Assembly (NCBI GenBank): GCA_005502925.1
Contig: SCPD01000003.1
Coordinates: 327,862-391,861 of the forward strand
DNA from: Rhizobiales bacterium Y(2018)
Lineage (GTDB): Bacteria > Pseudomonadota > Alphaproteobacteria > Rhizobiales > Aestuariivirgaceae
Direction of reading: 5' to 3'
DNA length: 64,000 nucleotides
In this document: piece after piece, positions 25,521 to 33,669 of the stretch
Layout: each line of letters starts with the position of its first letter
How positions within the stretch are numbered: the stretch's first letter is position 1
The notes under the pieces: generated by a model
Database searches by the model: none
Seen by the model: the letters and a program-made list of their open reading frames with translations, nothing else
What the model was told of the DNA's origin: nothing
Program-made: the position numbers and the translations under genes

Positions 25521-27590
25521 TCACTGAATGATGTCGATGATGAGCGAGCCGGAGCAATCGCGCACGGCGCGTGAGCCCGGATCGATGACGATCGAGGTGA
25601 AATCGGATTCGATGATCGCCGGCCCTGTGATGCCGGCACCTTCCGGCAACGCCTCGAAGCGATGGACCTCGACCTCGTGCCAGCCGGCATTCATGAAACG
25701 CACCCGGCGCGAAGCGAGCAGCGAGCTGCCGCTCTTGGGCGCGAGGCGACCGGGCTCGGCGGAGCCGATGCGGCATCTGATCTCGGCATTCCAGCTTACC
25801 GTCTCGACCGGCGCACCCGGATCGCTCACCGCGAAGATGTCCTGATGCGTGGCGTGGAAATCCCGCACGAAGACATCGAGATCGCCGTCTCCCTCAATGC
25901 GGGAGCGCTTGAGCGGAACCTCAATCTCCCAGGCCTGGTCGACATAACGGGCTTCCGTCGACCAGTCGATCGCGACCGCGGAGGCACCGGCGCCGGGCCC
26001 CTTGGCGAAATCTGTGCATTGCTCTTCGAGCTGCGTCAGCACGGCATTCAGGCCGGTATGGTCGAATTCGTCGCTGCGGGCATGGAACATCGCCTGGTAA
26101 TGCGACTTCAGATCGGAGATGAGCGCGCCCGACGCGGAGAGCCCCGCCCCTGTCTCCGGAACGACCACCCGCCGGCAGCCGAGCCTGCGGCCGATGGCGA
26201 CGCAGTTCAGTCCCGCGGCACCACCGCCCGCCACAAAGGCCGCCGCGGTCGGGTCGATGCCCTGATTGACGGTGATGTCCATGATCGCCTGCACCATGTG
26301 CTCGGTGGCGAGCTCCATGATCGCGGCCGCGGCATCCTCGACCGATTTGCCGATCGGCTCCGCCACGTCGCGGCGGATCGCCTCGACGGCCCCGTCGCGA
26401 TCGAGGCTCATCTTGCCGCCCAGGAAGAAGTCGGCATCGAGGAAACCCAGAACGAGGGCCGCGTCGGTCACGGTCGGCCGGGTGCCTCCACGCCGATAGC
26501 AGACCGGTCCCGGCACCGCGCCGGCGCTTTTCGGTCCGACATGCAGAAGCCCGCCGGCATCGACCCAGGCGATGGAACCGCCGCCGGCACCGATGCTCTT
26601 GACGTCGACCGACGGCATGCCGGTCATGTGGCTGCGGAAAGGCTGGCCGAGCCAGGTCTCGCGGCTGCGCGGAATACGTCCCTTGCGCACCAGCGACACG
26701 TCGAAAGTCGTGCCACCGGTGTCGCCGACGATCAGCGTCTCGGCTTCGGCGCCGGCGCCATAGGCGAAGGCCGCGACGGGCGCCATGCTCGGCCCCGAAT
26801 TGATGAGATGCACCGGCGTTTCGGCAACCTGCGCGGCATCCATCACGCCGCCTTGCGAGGTCACGACGAGCACGCGGCCGCGGAAGCCCGCTTCCTTCAA
26901 GCGCTGGTCGAGCCCGCGCATATAGGCGCCCATCACCGGCTTCAGCGAGGCATCGATCACCGTCGAGGAGGCGCGGCGATATTCGCGCAAGGACGGGTTG
27001 ATGCGATGCGAGAGTGTATAAGGCACGCCCGGCAGATGTTTCTCGATCAGCCGGCCGATCGCCAGCTCGTGGGCGGGATTGACGATCGACCACAGGCAGC
27101 AGACGCCGATCGCCTCGACATTCTCGGCCTTGAGCTTGTCGAGAATGGCGATGACAGCCTTCTCGTCCAAGGGTTTCTTGACCTTGCCGGTGACGGTGAT
27201 GCGCTCCGGCACCTCAAAAGTGAGCGCTTTCGGAACATAAGGCTCAGTATAGGGAATGGTGAAGTTGAAGGGCTCCATGCGCCCGCCCTCGCGGAAGACC
27301 AGCGTGTCGGGATGGCCTTCGGTGGTGAGGAAGGCGGTGCGGGCGGTGGCGCCGGTGACGATGGCATTGATGGCATGCGTCGTGCCGTGCACCAGCATCT
27401 CGCCGCGGCCGAGATAATCGGCGAGCGTCTCACTCACACTCTCGGCTGCGAGGCGCAAGCTGTCGATCCCGCCGGCGACGGGATCGGCAGGCGTCGTCGA
27501 CGCCTTATGCATGGTGAGCACGCCATTCTCGGCGGCGACGACCAGATCGGTGAAGGTCCCGCCGGTATCGACGGCAAATCGAAGGCCCAT
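25521..27590 (-). CDS. hyuA: Hydantoinase/oxoprolinase family protein, subunit A
   Basis: 689 residues, the usual HyuA length. It begins MGLRFAVDTGGTFTDLVV, the ASKHA-type phosphate loop of the hydantoinase A N-terminal domain; a second nucleotide-binding region reads IVGDTGGTTFDVSLVRKG, followed by the conserved SIGAGGGSIAWVDAGG. It supplies ATP binding for cleavage of a cyclic amide together with HyuB. It starts 37 bp after the AraD1/FAH gene and 11 bp before hyuB. N-methylhydantoin, 5-oxoproline-like or sugar-lactam substrates are all possible. Confidence 0.94.
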   Translation of the reverse strand: MGLRFAVDTGGTFTDLVVAAENGVLTMHKASTTPADPVAGGIDSLRLAAESVSETLADYLGRGEMLVHGTTHAINAIVTGATARTAFLTTEGHPDTLVFREGGRMEPFNFTIPYTEPYVPKALTFEVPERITVTGKVKKPLDEKAVIAILDKLKAENVEAIGVCCLWSIVNPAHELAIGRLIEKHLPGVPYTLSHRINPSLREYRRASSTVIDASLKPVMGAYMRGLDQRLKEAGFRGRVLVVTSQGGVMDAAQVAETPVHLINSGPSMAPVAAFAYGAGAEAETLIVGDTGGTTFDVSLVRKGRIPRSRETWLGQPFRSHMTGMPSVDVKSIGAGGGSIAWVDAGGLLHVGPKSAGAVPGPVCYRRGGTRPTVTDAALVLGFLDADFFLGGKMSLDRDGAVEAIRRDVAEPIGKSVEDAAAAIMELATEHMVQAIMDITVNQGIDPTAAAFVAGGGAAGLNCVAIGRRLGCRRVVVPETGAGLSASGALISDLKSHYQAMFHARSDEFDHTGLNAVLTQLEEQCTDFAKGPGAGASAVAIDWSTEARYVDQAWEIEVPLKRSRIEGDGDLDVFVRDFHATHQDIFAVSDPGAPVETVSWNAEIRCRIGSAEPGRLAPKSGSSLLASRRVRFMNAGWHEVEVHRFEALPEGAGITGPAIIESDFTSIVIDPGSRAVRDCSGSLIIDIIQ

Positions 27591-27627
27591 ATGTTCTCAG
27601 TCCTGCAACAGCGATGAAGGGATGGTC

Positions 27628-28617
27628 TCAGAGCGTCTTGACGGCGAATTTCCGCTCGGGCTCGGCAACCATCACATTGCGGAGCGGCCGGCCGAACACG
27701 GGGACGTCGATCTCGAACTCGTCACCCGATTGAGTCTTGATGCCATGGGCGCAGCTCAGGCAGGGCGCACCGAAGAAATAGGCATGCAGATCGCCCGGCC
27801 GCCGGAACATGTCATAACGAAAATGATAGTGCTCGAGATTGCGGATCGAATGCGACATGTTGCTTTCGCCGCTCAGGAACTCGCCCTCCCAGATCGGCTT
27901 GCCGTCGCGATGGACGCGCACGCTGCCGGTGACGTCGTCGGGCAGATCTCCGAGCAGCAGCTCGGGGCCGATCGAGCACACTCTCAGCTTCGAATGCGCG
28001 AGATAGAGATAGTTGATCGCCTCGGTGACCTGATCGGAGAATTCATTGCCGAGCGCATAGCCAAGACGCCACGGCGTGCCTTCGGGATCAATGATATAGA
28101 GGCCGGCAATCTCGGCTTCCTCGCCACCCGCGAGCGCGAATGAAGGAAGCGGCAGGTCCTGGCCGGGCGGCACAACGCAGGTGCCCACCCCTTTGAAGAA
28201 CCATTCCGGCTGCACGCCGATCTCGCCTTGGGCGGGCTTGCCGCCAGTGAGGCCCATGCGAAAGATCTTCATCGAATCGGTCATGTCGGCGTCGGAGCCA
28301 TGCGCCAGCTCGTGCATCTTGTCGCGCGCATCGGCGCTGCCGAGATGGGTCAGTCCGGTGCCGGTGATCCAGAATCGCGCGGGCTCCGGATGATCGACCG
28401 GCGGCAGCAGCCGTCCGTCGGCGGCAATGCGATCATAATCGACGGTTGAATTCTCGAGGCGGCTTTCGGACTCGGCCGCGAGGCTGCGCTTATTGGCGAT
28501 CGCGGCGAGAGCGAGGTCATAAACACGTTCGACACCGCGCAACGGCCGCAGAGCCCCGTCCACGACCGCGCCGGTCCGACGCCGGCCGGTTTCATCCCAA
28601 AACTGCACGAGACGCAT
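27628..28617 (-). CDS. AraD1/GguC-type protein, fumarylacetoacetate hydrolase superfamily
   Basis: 329 residues of the AraD1 (GguC-like) branch of the FAH superfamily. Landmarks are RFWITGTGLTHLGSADARDKMH, FKGVGTCVVPPGQ, GEEAEIAGLYI (metal-binding Glu pair) and GYALGNEFSDQ. Relatives sit beside sugar ABC transporters (the gguABC arrangement) and are thought to act as 2-keto-3-deoxy-sugar-acid dehydratases or hydrolases. It is first in the leftward unit with hyuA and hyuB and diverges from an IclR gene, with a 17-bp palindromic operator between. Pairing with hydantoinase genes is unusual. Confidence 0.9.
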   Translation of the reverse strand: MRLVQFWDETGRRRTGAVVDGALRPLRGVERVYDLALAAIANKRSLAAESESRLENSTVDYDRIAADGRLLPPVDHPEPARFWITGTGLTHLGSADARDKMHELAHGSDADMTDSMKIFRMGLTGGKPAQGEIGVQPEWFFKGVGTCVVPPGQDLPLPSFALAGGEEAEIAGLYIIDPEGTPWRLGYALGNEFSDQVTEAINYLYLAHSKLRVCSIGPELLLGDLPDDVTGSVRVHRDGKPIWEGEFLSGESNMSHSIRNLEHYHFRYDMFRRPGDLHAYFFGAPCLSCAHGIKTQSGDEFEIDVPVFGRPLRNVMVAEPERKFAVKTL

Positions 28618-28667
28618 GATTTCCCCGAATGCTGAAAGAGTTTGAGGTTATTTGAGTGTTCTGTTAT

Positions 28668-28684
28668 ACAGAATTTAATTCTGT
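28668..28684. promoter_or_regulatory. Predicted IclR operator in the AraD1-IclR divergent region
   Basis: ACAGAATTTAATTCTGT is a perfect 7+3+7 palindrome; an extra half-site (TTCTGT at 28659-28664) forms a second overlapping palindrome, TTCTGT-TAT-ACAGAA. A site of the same form, ACAGAAC-TAT-GTTCTGT, lies at 29765-29781 before the transporter genes. It is 5 nt downstream of the predicted leftward -10 element, a position suited to repression. Confidence 0.75.
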
Positions 28685-28689
28685 AACAT

Positions 28690-28719
28690 AGAATAGGATC
28701 GTCATCATGGACTTGTCAA
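28690..28719 (-). promoter_or_regulatory. Predicted promoter of the AraD1-hyuA-hyuB-M20 unit
   Basis: On the minus strand TTGACA (28719-28714) and TATTCT (28695-28690) are separated by 18 bp. The perfect -35 and its placement against the downstream palindrome mirror the promoter at 29730-29757. Confidence 0.6.
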
Positions 28720-28775
28720 TTGCGTCGTGAGACGGATAGTGCGGCGAAGGCAAAATCAAAACAGCGGCGAACCAA

Positions 28776-29606
28776 GTGAGCGACACGAACCAACCGGCAA
28801 ATGACAAATATTCGCTGCGCAGCGTCGGCAGAGCGCTCGACGTTCTGGTGGCGCTCGGGCGCGACAATGCCAAGGGCATGACGGTCGCCGAAATCGCCGA
28901 GGCGATCGGTGTTTCCAAGAGCACCGCCTTCTCGCTGCTGCAGACTCTGATCGCGCATGGCTTCGTCGCCGACAGCCGGATCGGTGGATCGCGGCAATAT
29001 CGCCTCGGCACCGTCCTCATCCATCTCGGCGACCAGGCCGCCTCCAATATCGCGATCAGCCAGACGGCGATGCCCGTCCTGCATCAGCTGATGGAAGCGA
29101 CCGGCATGACGGCGCGCCTCGCGATCCTCGATGAAGGTTATGCGGTGGCGATCGCGCGCGTCGACGCGCCGGGCATCTTCAAGCTTGCGCCCTCGCTCGG
29201 CCGGCGCGAGCTACCGCATTGTTCTGCCGTAGGAAAATCACTTCTCGCGCATATCCCGCAAGAGCGGGTGGCGACACTTCTGAGCCGCATCGGCCTGCCC
29301 CGGCGCACCGACCGCACCATCACCGAACCCGCCAAGCTCATCGAGGATCTGGCGCTCACCGCCTGGCGTGGCTACTCGGTCGACGATGAGGAAGACAATA
29401 TCGGTGTGCTGTGCGTCGGCGCCGCCATCTATGAGCGCGGCGGCGAGGCGATCGCGGCGCTGAGCGTCACCACGCTCAAGCTCGAGCGTGGCGATATCGA
29501 GCTCGCCAAGCTCGGCGCCACGGTGCGCGCCCATGCCGACCGCATCAGCCAGATGATCGGCGGCCCTACCCATGCCGCGCTCAATCAGGGCGGCGGATCG
29601 CGCTGA
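28776..29606 (+). CDS. IclR-family transcriptional regulator
   Basis: 276 residues from a GTG start (MSDTNQPANDKY). The N-terminal winged HTH (SVGRALDVLVALGRDNAKGM, then GVSKSTAFSLLQTLIAHGFV) precedes the IclR effector domain (ASNIAISQTAMPVLHQLMEATG ... GRRELPHCSAVGKSLLA ... SVDDEEDNIGVLCVGAAIY). It stands between the leftward AraD1/hydantoinase unit and the rightward CUT2 transporter, with matching palindromes at both promoters. It most likely represses both and its own gene until a pathway metabolite binds. Confidence 0.94.
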   Translation: MSDTNQPANDKYSLRSVGRALDVLVALGRDNAKGMTVAEIAEAIGVSKSTAFSLLQTLIAHGFVADSRIGGSRQYRLGTVLIHLGDQAASNIAISQTAMPVLHQLMEATGMTARLAILDEGYAVAIARVDAPGIFKLAPSLGRRELPHCSAVGKSLLAHIPQERVATLLSRIGLPRRTDRTITEPAKLIEDLALTAWRGYSVDDEEDNIGVLCVGAAIYERGGEAIAALSVTTLKLERGDIELAKLGATVRAHADRISQMIGGPTHAALNQGGGSR

Positions 29607-29729
29607 CTCCGTAGCATCCGGCCAACGGGAAGACGCCTGCCTTAAGCCGCCCGCCCGTCGCCTCGGCGCGACTCAAGCTATTTCCCCGCGCGGTTTTCGC
29701 CTGAATCACCTCAGGATCCATCTCGGCAA

Positions 29730-29757
29730 TTGACAAGCAGAGGCTCCTTGTTATGAT
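29730..29757 (+). promoter_or_regulatory. Predicted promoter of the CUT2 transporter operon
   Basis: TTGACA (29730-29735) and TATGAT (29752-29757) with a 16-bp spacer form a near-consensus sigma-70-type promoter. The predicted start of transcription falls just before or within the 17-bp palindrome at 29765-29781. It serves the binding-protein gene starting at 29812. Confidence 0.7.
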
Positions 29758-29764
29758 CTGAATT

Positions 29765-29781
29765 ACAGAACTATGTTCTGT
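29765..29781. promoter_or_regulatory. Predicted IclR operator before the CUT2 transporter operon
   Basis: ACAGAACTATGTTCTGT is a perfect 7+3+7 palindrome, the same form (ACAGAAY-N3-RTTCTGT) as at 28668-28684, with an additional GCAGAAC half-site about 4 nt downstream. It lies 7 nt after the -10 element, where a bound protein would block transcription. Confidence 0.75.
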
Positions 29782-29811
29782 CTAGCAGAACCAAAAATAA
29801 GGGAGTTCAGA

Positions 29812-30927
29812 ATGACTAGGATGTGCGTAACCGCGGCGGCCATCGCCTTGACCGCGGTAGCGGGCCTGGCGGTAAATCCGTCCCTCGCCGAGGAGAAGAC
29901 CGTTCCGGACAAGGTGCAGAGCCGCGAATTTCCCTGGGGGACCTTCAAGCTCGCGCCGCGGATCATCGAAAAGCTCAAAGCGGGCGAGAAGCCCAATGTC
30001 GTGGTCGATATTGAAGGCACCGGCATTCCCATCCAGGGTGCGGAGATGCGCATCGGCATGCAGCGCGGCTGCGACAATGCAGCGGCCGCCGGCACGCCGG
30101 TCAATTGCCGCATCACCGGGCCGGTCAATCCGAACACGTCGCAGCAGCTCGCCGAGCTCGAGACCCTGCTGAACTCCGCCCAGGTCGACTGCCTGGCCAT
30201 TCAGCCGCCGCTGCCGAACCAGTTCATCAACATCATCAACAAATATGTCGATGCCGGTATCCCGGTCTACACGCTCAATATCGACGCCGCGAACGCCAAG
30301 CGCTTCGCCTTCTATGCGCTGAACGAAGTCAATGCCGGCGAGATCAACGGCGAGGCGACGGCGCAGCTCATCAAGAAGAACGGCGTGCAGGTGAACGAAA
30401 TCGCCATGGGCTCCGGCGCACCGGACCAGCCCTGGGCGCAGGCGCGCATGGAAGGCTTCATCGCCGGCTACAAGAAAGTGTTCCCGGATGCGAAGTTCTT
30501 CAATGACGCCAAGAGCGGCATTCCGACCGGCAAGAACTTTACCACCCAGGAAGTGCTGAACTCGGTGACGCCCTTCCTGACTGCCAACCCGCAGATCACC
30601 TTGTTCTTCCACACAGACCAGGGTGTCGAGGGCGTCGGCAATGTCATCCGCAACCTCAATCTGACCGGCAAGGTCTACACCTCCGGCTTCAACGTCTCCG
30701 GTCCCATCCTCGATGCGATCGACGGCGGCACGACGCTGGTGACGATCGACCAGGGCTTCGATTACCAGGCCCAGGCGCCGGTCGAGCAGTGCGCCAAGTT
30801 CCTGGCGACCGGCGAAACGCCGGATGATCCGCTGCAGCATCTGCGACCGATCGTGATCACCAAGGCCGGTGGTGAAAACCAGATCGATACGCAGGAAGGC
30901 CGCGAGCGCCTGAAACGGGCGAAGTAA
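29812..30927 (+). CDS. Sugar-type ABC transporter periplasmic binding protein (CUT2, Peripla_BP_4)
   Basis: 371 residues from the ATG at 29812 (MTRMCVTAAAIALTAVAG), preceded by GGGAG at good spacing. It has a Sec signal peptide cleaved near PSLA-EE. The mature part has the ribose-binding-like fold: GMQRGCDNAAAAGTPVNC, LSAQVDC-type turns (NSAQVDCLAIQPP) and GIPVYTLNIDA. It is predicted to capture a sugar or polyol-like ligand in the periplasm. It is the first gene of the three-gene importer controlled by the IclR operator, with a hairpin after its stop codon. Confidence 0.93.
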   Translation: MTRMCVTAAAIALTAVAGLAVNPSLAEEKTVPDKVQSREFPWGTFKLAPRIIEKLKAGEKPNVVVDIEGTGIPIQGAEMRIGMQRGCDNAAAAGTPVNCRITGPVNPNTSQQLAELETLLNSAQVDCLAIQPPLPNQFINIINKYVDAGIPVYTLNIDAANAKRFAFYALNEVNAGEINGEATAQLIKKNGVQVNEIAMGSGAPDQPWAQARMEGFIAGYKKVFPDAKFFNDAKSGIPTGKNFTTQEVLNSVTPFLTANPQITLFFHTDQGVEGVGNVIRNLNLTGKVYTSGFNVSGPILDAIDGGTTLVTIDQGFDYQAQAPVEQCAKFLATGETPDDPLQHLRPIVITKAGGENQIDTQEGRERLKRAK

Positions 30928-30971
30928 GCGGCGCCACCGCTTATCATTCCACGTCACTTGAAAACTGAAGC

Positions 30972-31008
30972 AGCCGCCGGCACGCCGAAACTTCGGATCC
31001 CGGCGGCT
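30972..31008. repeat. Two-tier hairpin between binding-protein and permease genes
   Basis: AGCCGCCGG (30972-30980) pairs perfectly with CCGGCGGCT (31000-31008), and inside it CCGAA (30985-30989) pairs with TTCGG (30992-30996). It lies 45 nt after the binding-protein stop codon and 20 nt before the permease ATG, with no T-run. A transcript-stabilising role is likely. Confidence 0.7.
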
Positions 31009-31028
31009 CCCGCTCACCGGAAAGCCCC

Positions 31029-32081
31029 ATGCAGAATTTCATGCTCCGCACCTTCGGAACCCAGAAGGCGCTCAACAATCTGAGAACTCTGGGCCTGGCG
31101 CTCGCCATCGTGCTCATCGCCGCTCTCGTCCAGTCGCAGCGCGCCGCCTTTCTGAGCTTCGACAATGTCCTGACGCTGCTGCGCTCGATGGTGGCCCTCG
31201 GCATGATCGCCTTCGCGCAGAAGCTCGTCATTCTCTTGGGCGAAATCGATCTTTCGGTGGGCGCGATCTATGGCCTCGCCGCCATCCTCACCGCGACCCT
31301 GTGGCTAGGCGGCGGCAGCCTGCCTTTCACCCTGCCCCTCATTCCCGCGCTGATCTGCGCCCTTCTCGTCGCCGTGCTGGCCGGGATCATCAACGGCTTC
31401 TTCACCGTCAGAGCCGGGCTTCCTTCCTTCATCGCGACGCTCGGCATGCTCAATGTCGCCGAAGGCCTGCAGCTCCTGGTCAGCAATGCCTCGACCTTCA
31501 CGCCCGCCTATAATGATCCGCTGCCGCCCGCCTGGGAGCTCAGCCTGTTCCATGTGCTCGGGGGCGCGCTGCTTCCCTTCGGCATCCCCTCGGAGATCCT
31601 CTGGCTCGTCGCCGCCTTCATCTTCTTCTGGATCATCCGGCATCGCACCATCTTCGGCTTCCGCCTCGTCGCCATCGGTGGCAATCCGGACGCGGCGCGC
31701 GTCGCCCGCCTCCCGGTCGCCAAATACAAATATGTCGTCTTCATTCTGAGCGCCGTGATGGCCGCGCTCGCCGGCATCATCGACTTCTCCTATGTCGGCT
31801 CGGTCGGGCCGACGCAGTCCGGCTCGCTGCTGTTCTCGGCCATTGCCGCCGTCGTCATCGGCGGCGCCAGCCTCAATGGCGGGCGCGGCACCATCGTCGG
31901 CACGCTGCTCGGCGTCATCCTGCTCGCCATGCTCAATAACGGCCTGGCGCTGCTCGGCGTCGGCTCCTTCATCCAGCTGATCTTCATCGGCGTGGTGACG
32001 ATCGCCGCGGTGTGGCTCGACACGATCTCGCAGAAGCTGATCCGGCGCGCCGGCCAGCGCTCGGCGGAGGCCACCACGTGA
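31029..32081 (+). CDS. Sugar-type ABC transporter permease (RbsC-like, CUT2)
   Basis: 350 residues with eight or more hydrophobic spans and CUT2 permease landmarks: LVILLGEIDLSVGAIYGLAA near residue 70, GGNPDAARVARLPV and GGASLNGGRGTIVGTLLG. It forms the membrane channel, probably as a homodimer, for the binding protein at 29812 and the ATPase at 32078. Its TGA stop overlaps the GTG start of the ATPase gene, so translation is coupled. Confidence 0.94.
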   Translation: MQNFMLRTFGTQKALNNLRTLGLALAIVLIAALVQSQRAAFLSFDNVLTLLRSMVALGMIAFAQKLVILLGEIDLSVGAIYGLAAILTATLWLGGGSLPFTLPLIPALICALLVAVLAGIINGFFTVRAGLPSFIATLGMLNVAEGLQLLVSNASTFTPAYNDPLPPAWELSLFHVLGGALLPFGIPSEILWLVAAFIFFWIIRHRTIFGFRLVAIGGNPDAARVARLPVAKYKYVVFILSAVMAALAGIIDFSYVGSVGPTQSGSLLFSAIAAVVIGGASLNGGRGTIVGTLLGVILLAMLNNGLALLGVGSFIQLIFIGVVTIAAVWLDTISQKLIRRAGQRSAEATT

Positions 32082-33550
32082 CCAGCCTCGTCGTCTCCGA
32101 CGTCCGCAAACGTTATGGCGCGACCCGCGCGCTCGATAGCCTGTCACTCGCCATCGAATCCGGATCGATCACCGGCATTGCCGGACCGAACGGGGCCGAC
32201 AAGAGCACGCTCATGCGCATGCTCGCCGGCGAAGAGACGGCCGACAGCGGCGATATCGCCCTCACCCGCCACGGCACCCGACTCGACGAGCCCTGGCGTT
32301 ATGTGGCGGTCGTCCATCAGGAGCCGCAAGTGTGGCCCAACATGACGGTCCGGGAGAATCTCGCCGTCGGGCGTGAAAGATCCTGGTTCGGGCGCATGGA
32401 GCCGGCCAAGGACACAGCCACTATCCTGGCCTCGCTCGGCATCGGCCAATATGCCGACTACCAGCTCACCGATCTGTCGCTCGCCGTCCAGCAGCGCGTC
32501 GAGATCGCGCGCGCCATCATGTGCGATGCGGAGGTCTTTCTTTTCGACGAGCCCAATTCGGCCCTGACCGAGAATGAATCCGAGGCGCTGTTCGCGACGA
32601 TGACCGAGCTCACGGCCAAGGGTAAGGTCGTCATCCTGATCACCCACCGCCTCAATGATTTCGTGCGTTATTGCCAGCGCGTGCTGGTCTTACGCGACGG
32701 GCAGATCCGCCATGAGATCACAGGCGACGTCTCGGAGGCTCGCATCGCCGACGAATTGACCGTCGGGCTGGCCGTCAAGCGGGCGGCCGCAGATGCGCCG
32801 CCGGCGAAGAATGCTCAGCCAGACGGCCGCAATACCCTCGCCCTGCGGCTCGAAAACTGCTGCGACCGGCAGAAGAAGTTCGAGAATGTCTCCTTCGAGC
32901 TCGCCACCGGCAAGGTACTCGCTCTGTCGGGTGTCGAGGGATCGGGCGCCCGCGAGCTGGCTCAGGTGATCGGCCAATTTCGGCCGGCGAACGGAACCAT
33001 CGCCACGCCCAATGGCGACAATGTCGCCTATCTCGCCGCCAGCCGGCGCCAGACCATCTTTCACAATCTGAGTGTCGGCGAAAATCTCGCGGCGCGCCTC
33101 GGCTACCGGCAGCTCAACGGAGCCGCCGGCCTTCTCAGTCCGGCGCGACTCTCGGCCATCGGGTTCGGTGGCCTCGGCCGCTACAACGTGAAGGCGCAGA
33201 ACCATATGGCGCCGATCACTTCGCTGAGCGGCGGCAATCAGCAGAAAGTGGCGCTCGGCGCCGCAATCGAAAGCGATCCCGATATTCTCGTCGTCGAGGA
33301 ACCGACGCGTGGCGTCGATGTCGCGAGCAAGCGCGACATCTATGCGATGATCCGCTCTTTCGCCCGGACGGGGCGCGCCGTCGTGCTGCTCTGTACCGAA
33401 GTGCCTGAGATCTTCGAAGCGGCCGATGAGGTTGTCGTTCTGGCAAAGGGCACCATCAGCGGAAGGCTCGAAGTAGCGGCGGCAGGCGATCTGCCGCGCC
33501 TCGCCGATTGGATCGCCGAGCGTGAGGTTGCAGCTCTACCCTCACCCTGA
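32078..33550 (+). CDS. Sugar-type ABC transporter double ATPase (RbsA-like, CUT2) with altered Walker A
   Basis: 490 residues from the GTG at 32078. It has two nucleotide-binding domains as in RbsA/MglA. Domain 1 reads GPNGADKST (residues 36-44), where the family has GxNGAGKST: the Walker A glycine is Asp41 (GAC in place of GGC). Its signature is also loose (LSLAVQQRVEIARA) and Walker B reads FLFDEPNSALT. Domain 2 has the usual degenerate P-loop (GVEGSGARE) but an intact SGGNQQKVALGAAI and VVEEPTRGVD. ATP hydrolysis by domain 1 may be impaired. The last codons and the stop lie inside a dispersed palindromic repeat. Confidence 0.9.
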   Translation: MTSLVVSDVRKRYGATRALDSLSLAIESGSITGIAGPNGADKSTLMRMLAGEETADSGDIALTRHGTRLDEPWRYVAVVHQEPQVWPNMTVRENLAVGRERSWFGRMEPAKDTATILASLGIGQYADYQLTDLSLAVQQRVEIARAIMCDAEVFLFDEPNSALTENESEALFATMTELTAKGKVVILITHRLNDFVRYCQRVLVLRDGQIRHEITGDVSEARIADELTVGLAVKRAAADAPPAKNAQPDGRNTLALRLENCCDRQKKFENVSFELATGKVLALSGVEGSGARELAQVIGQFRPANGTIATPNGDNVAYLAASRRQTIFHNLSVGENLAARLGYRQLNGAAGLLSPARLSAIGFGGLGRYNVKAQNHMAPITSLSGGNQQKVALGAAIESDPDILVVEEPTRGVDVASKRDIYAMIRSFARTGRAVVLLCTEVPEIFEAADEVVVLAKGTISGRLEVAAAGDLPRLADWIAEREVAALPSP

Positions 33551-33649
33551 GGTGGCCGCGAAGCGGCCCTCGAAAGGTGGCAAGCGGCAAGATATCCGTA
33601 CCTGGATCATGCTTCGAGGCTCGCTTCGCTCGCACCTCAGCATGAGGGT
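33538..33649. repeat. Dispersed palindromic repeat, family A copy 2
   Basis: A 112-bp element of imperfect inverted arms (left ACCCTCACCCTGAGGTGG, right CACCTCAGCATGAGGGT) with inner hairpins GGCCGCgaaGCGGCC and CGAGCgaaGCGAG-like. It lies between the convergent ATPase and SDR genes and supplies the final codons and TGA of the ATPase gene. It could act as a bidirectional terminator. Confidence 0.85.
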
Positions 33650-33669
33650 ATTTTACGGCGCAAACTCGC

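Noticed and set aside
23536..27617. Two very long plus-strand frames (663 and 651 codons) opposite hyuB and hyuA
   Set aside because: Both are antisense shadows of strongly conserved HyuA/HyuB proteins, have no domain signature and no ribosome-binding sites.
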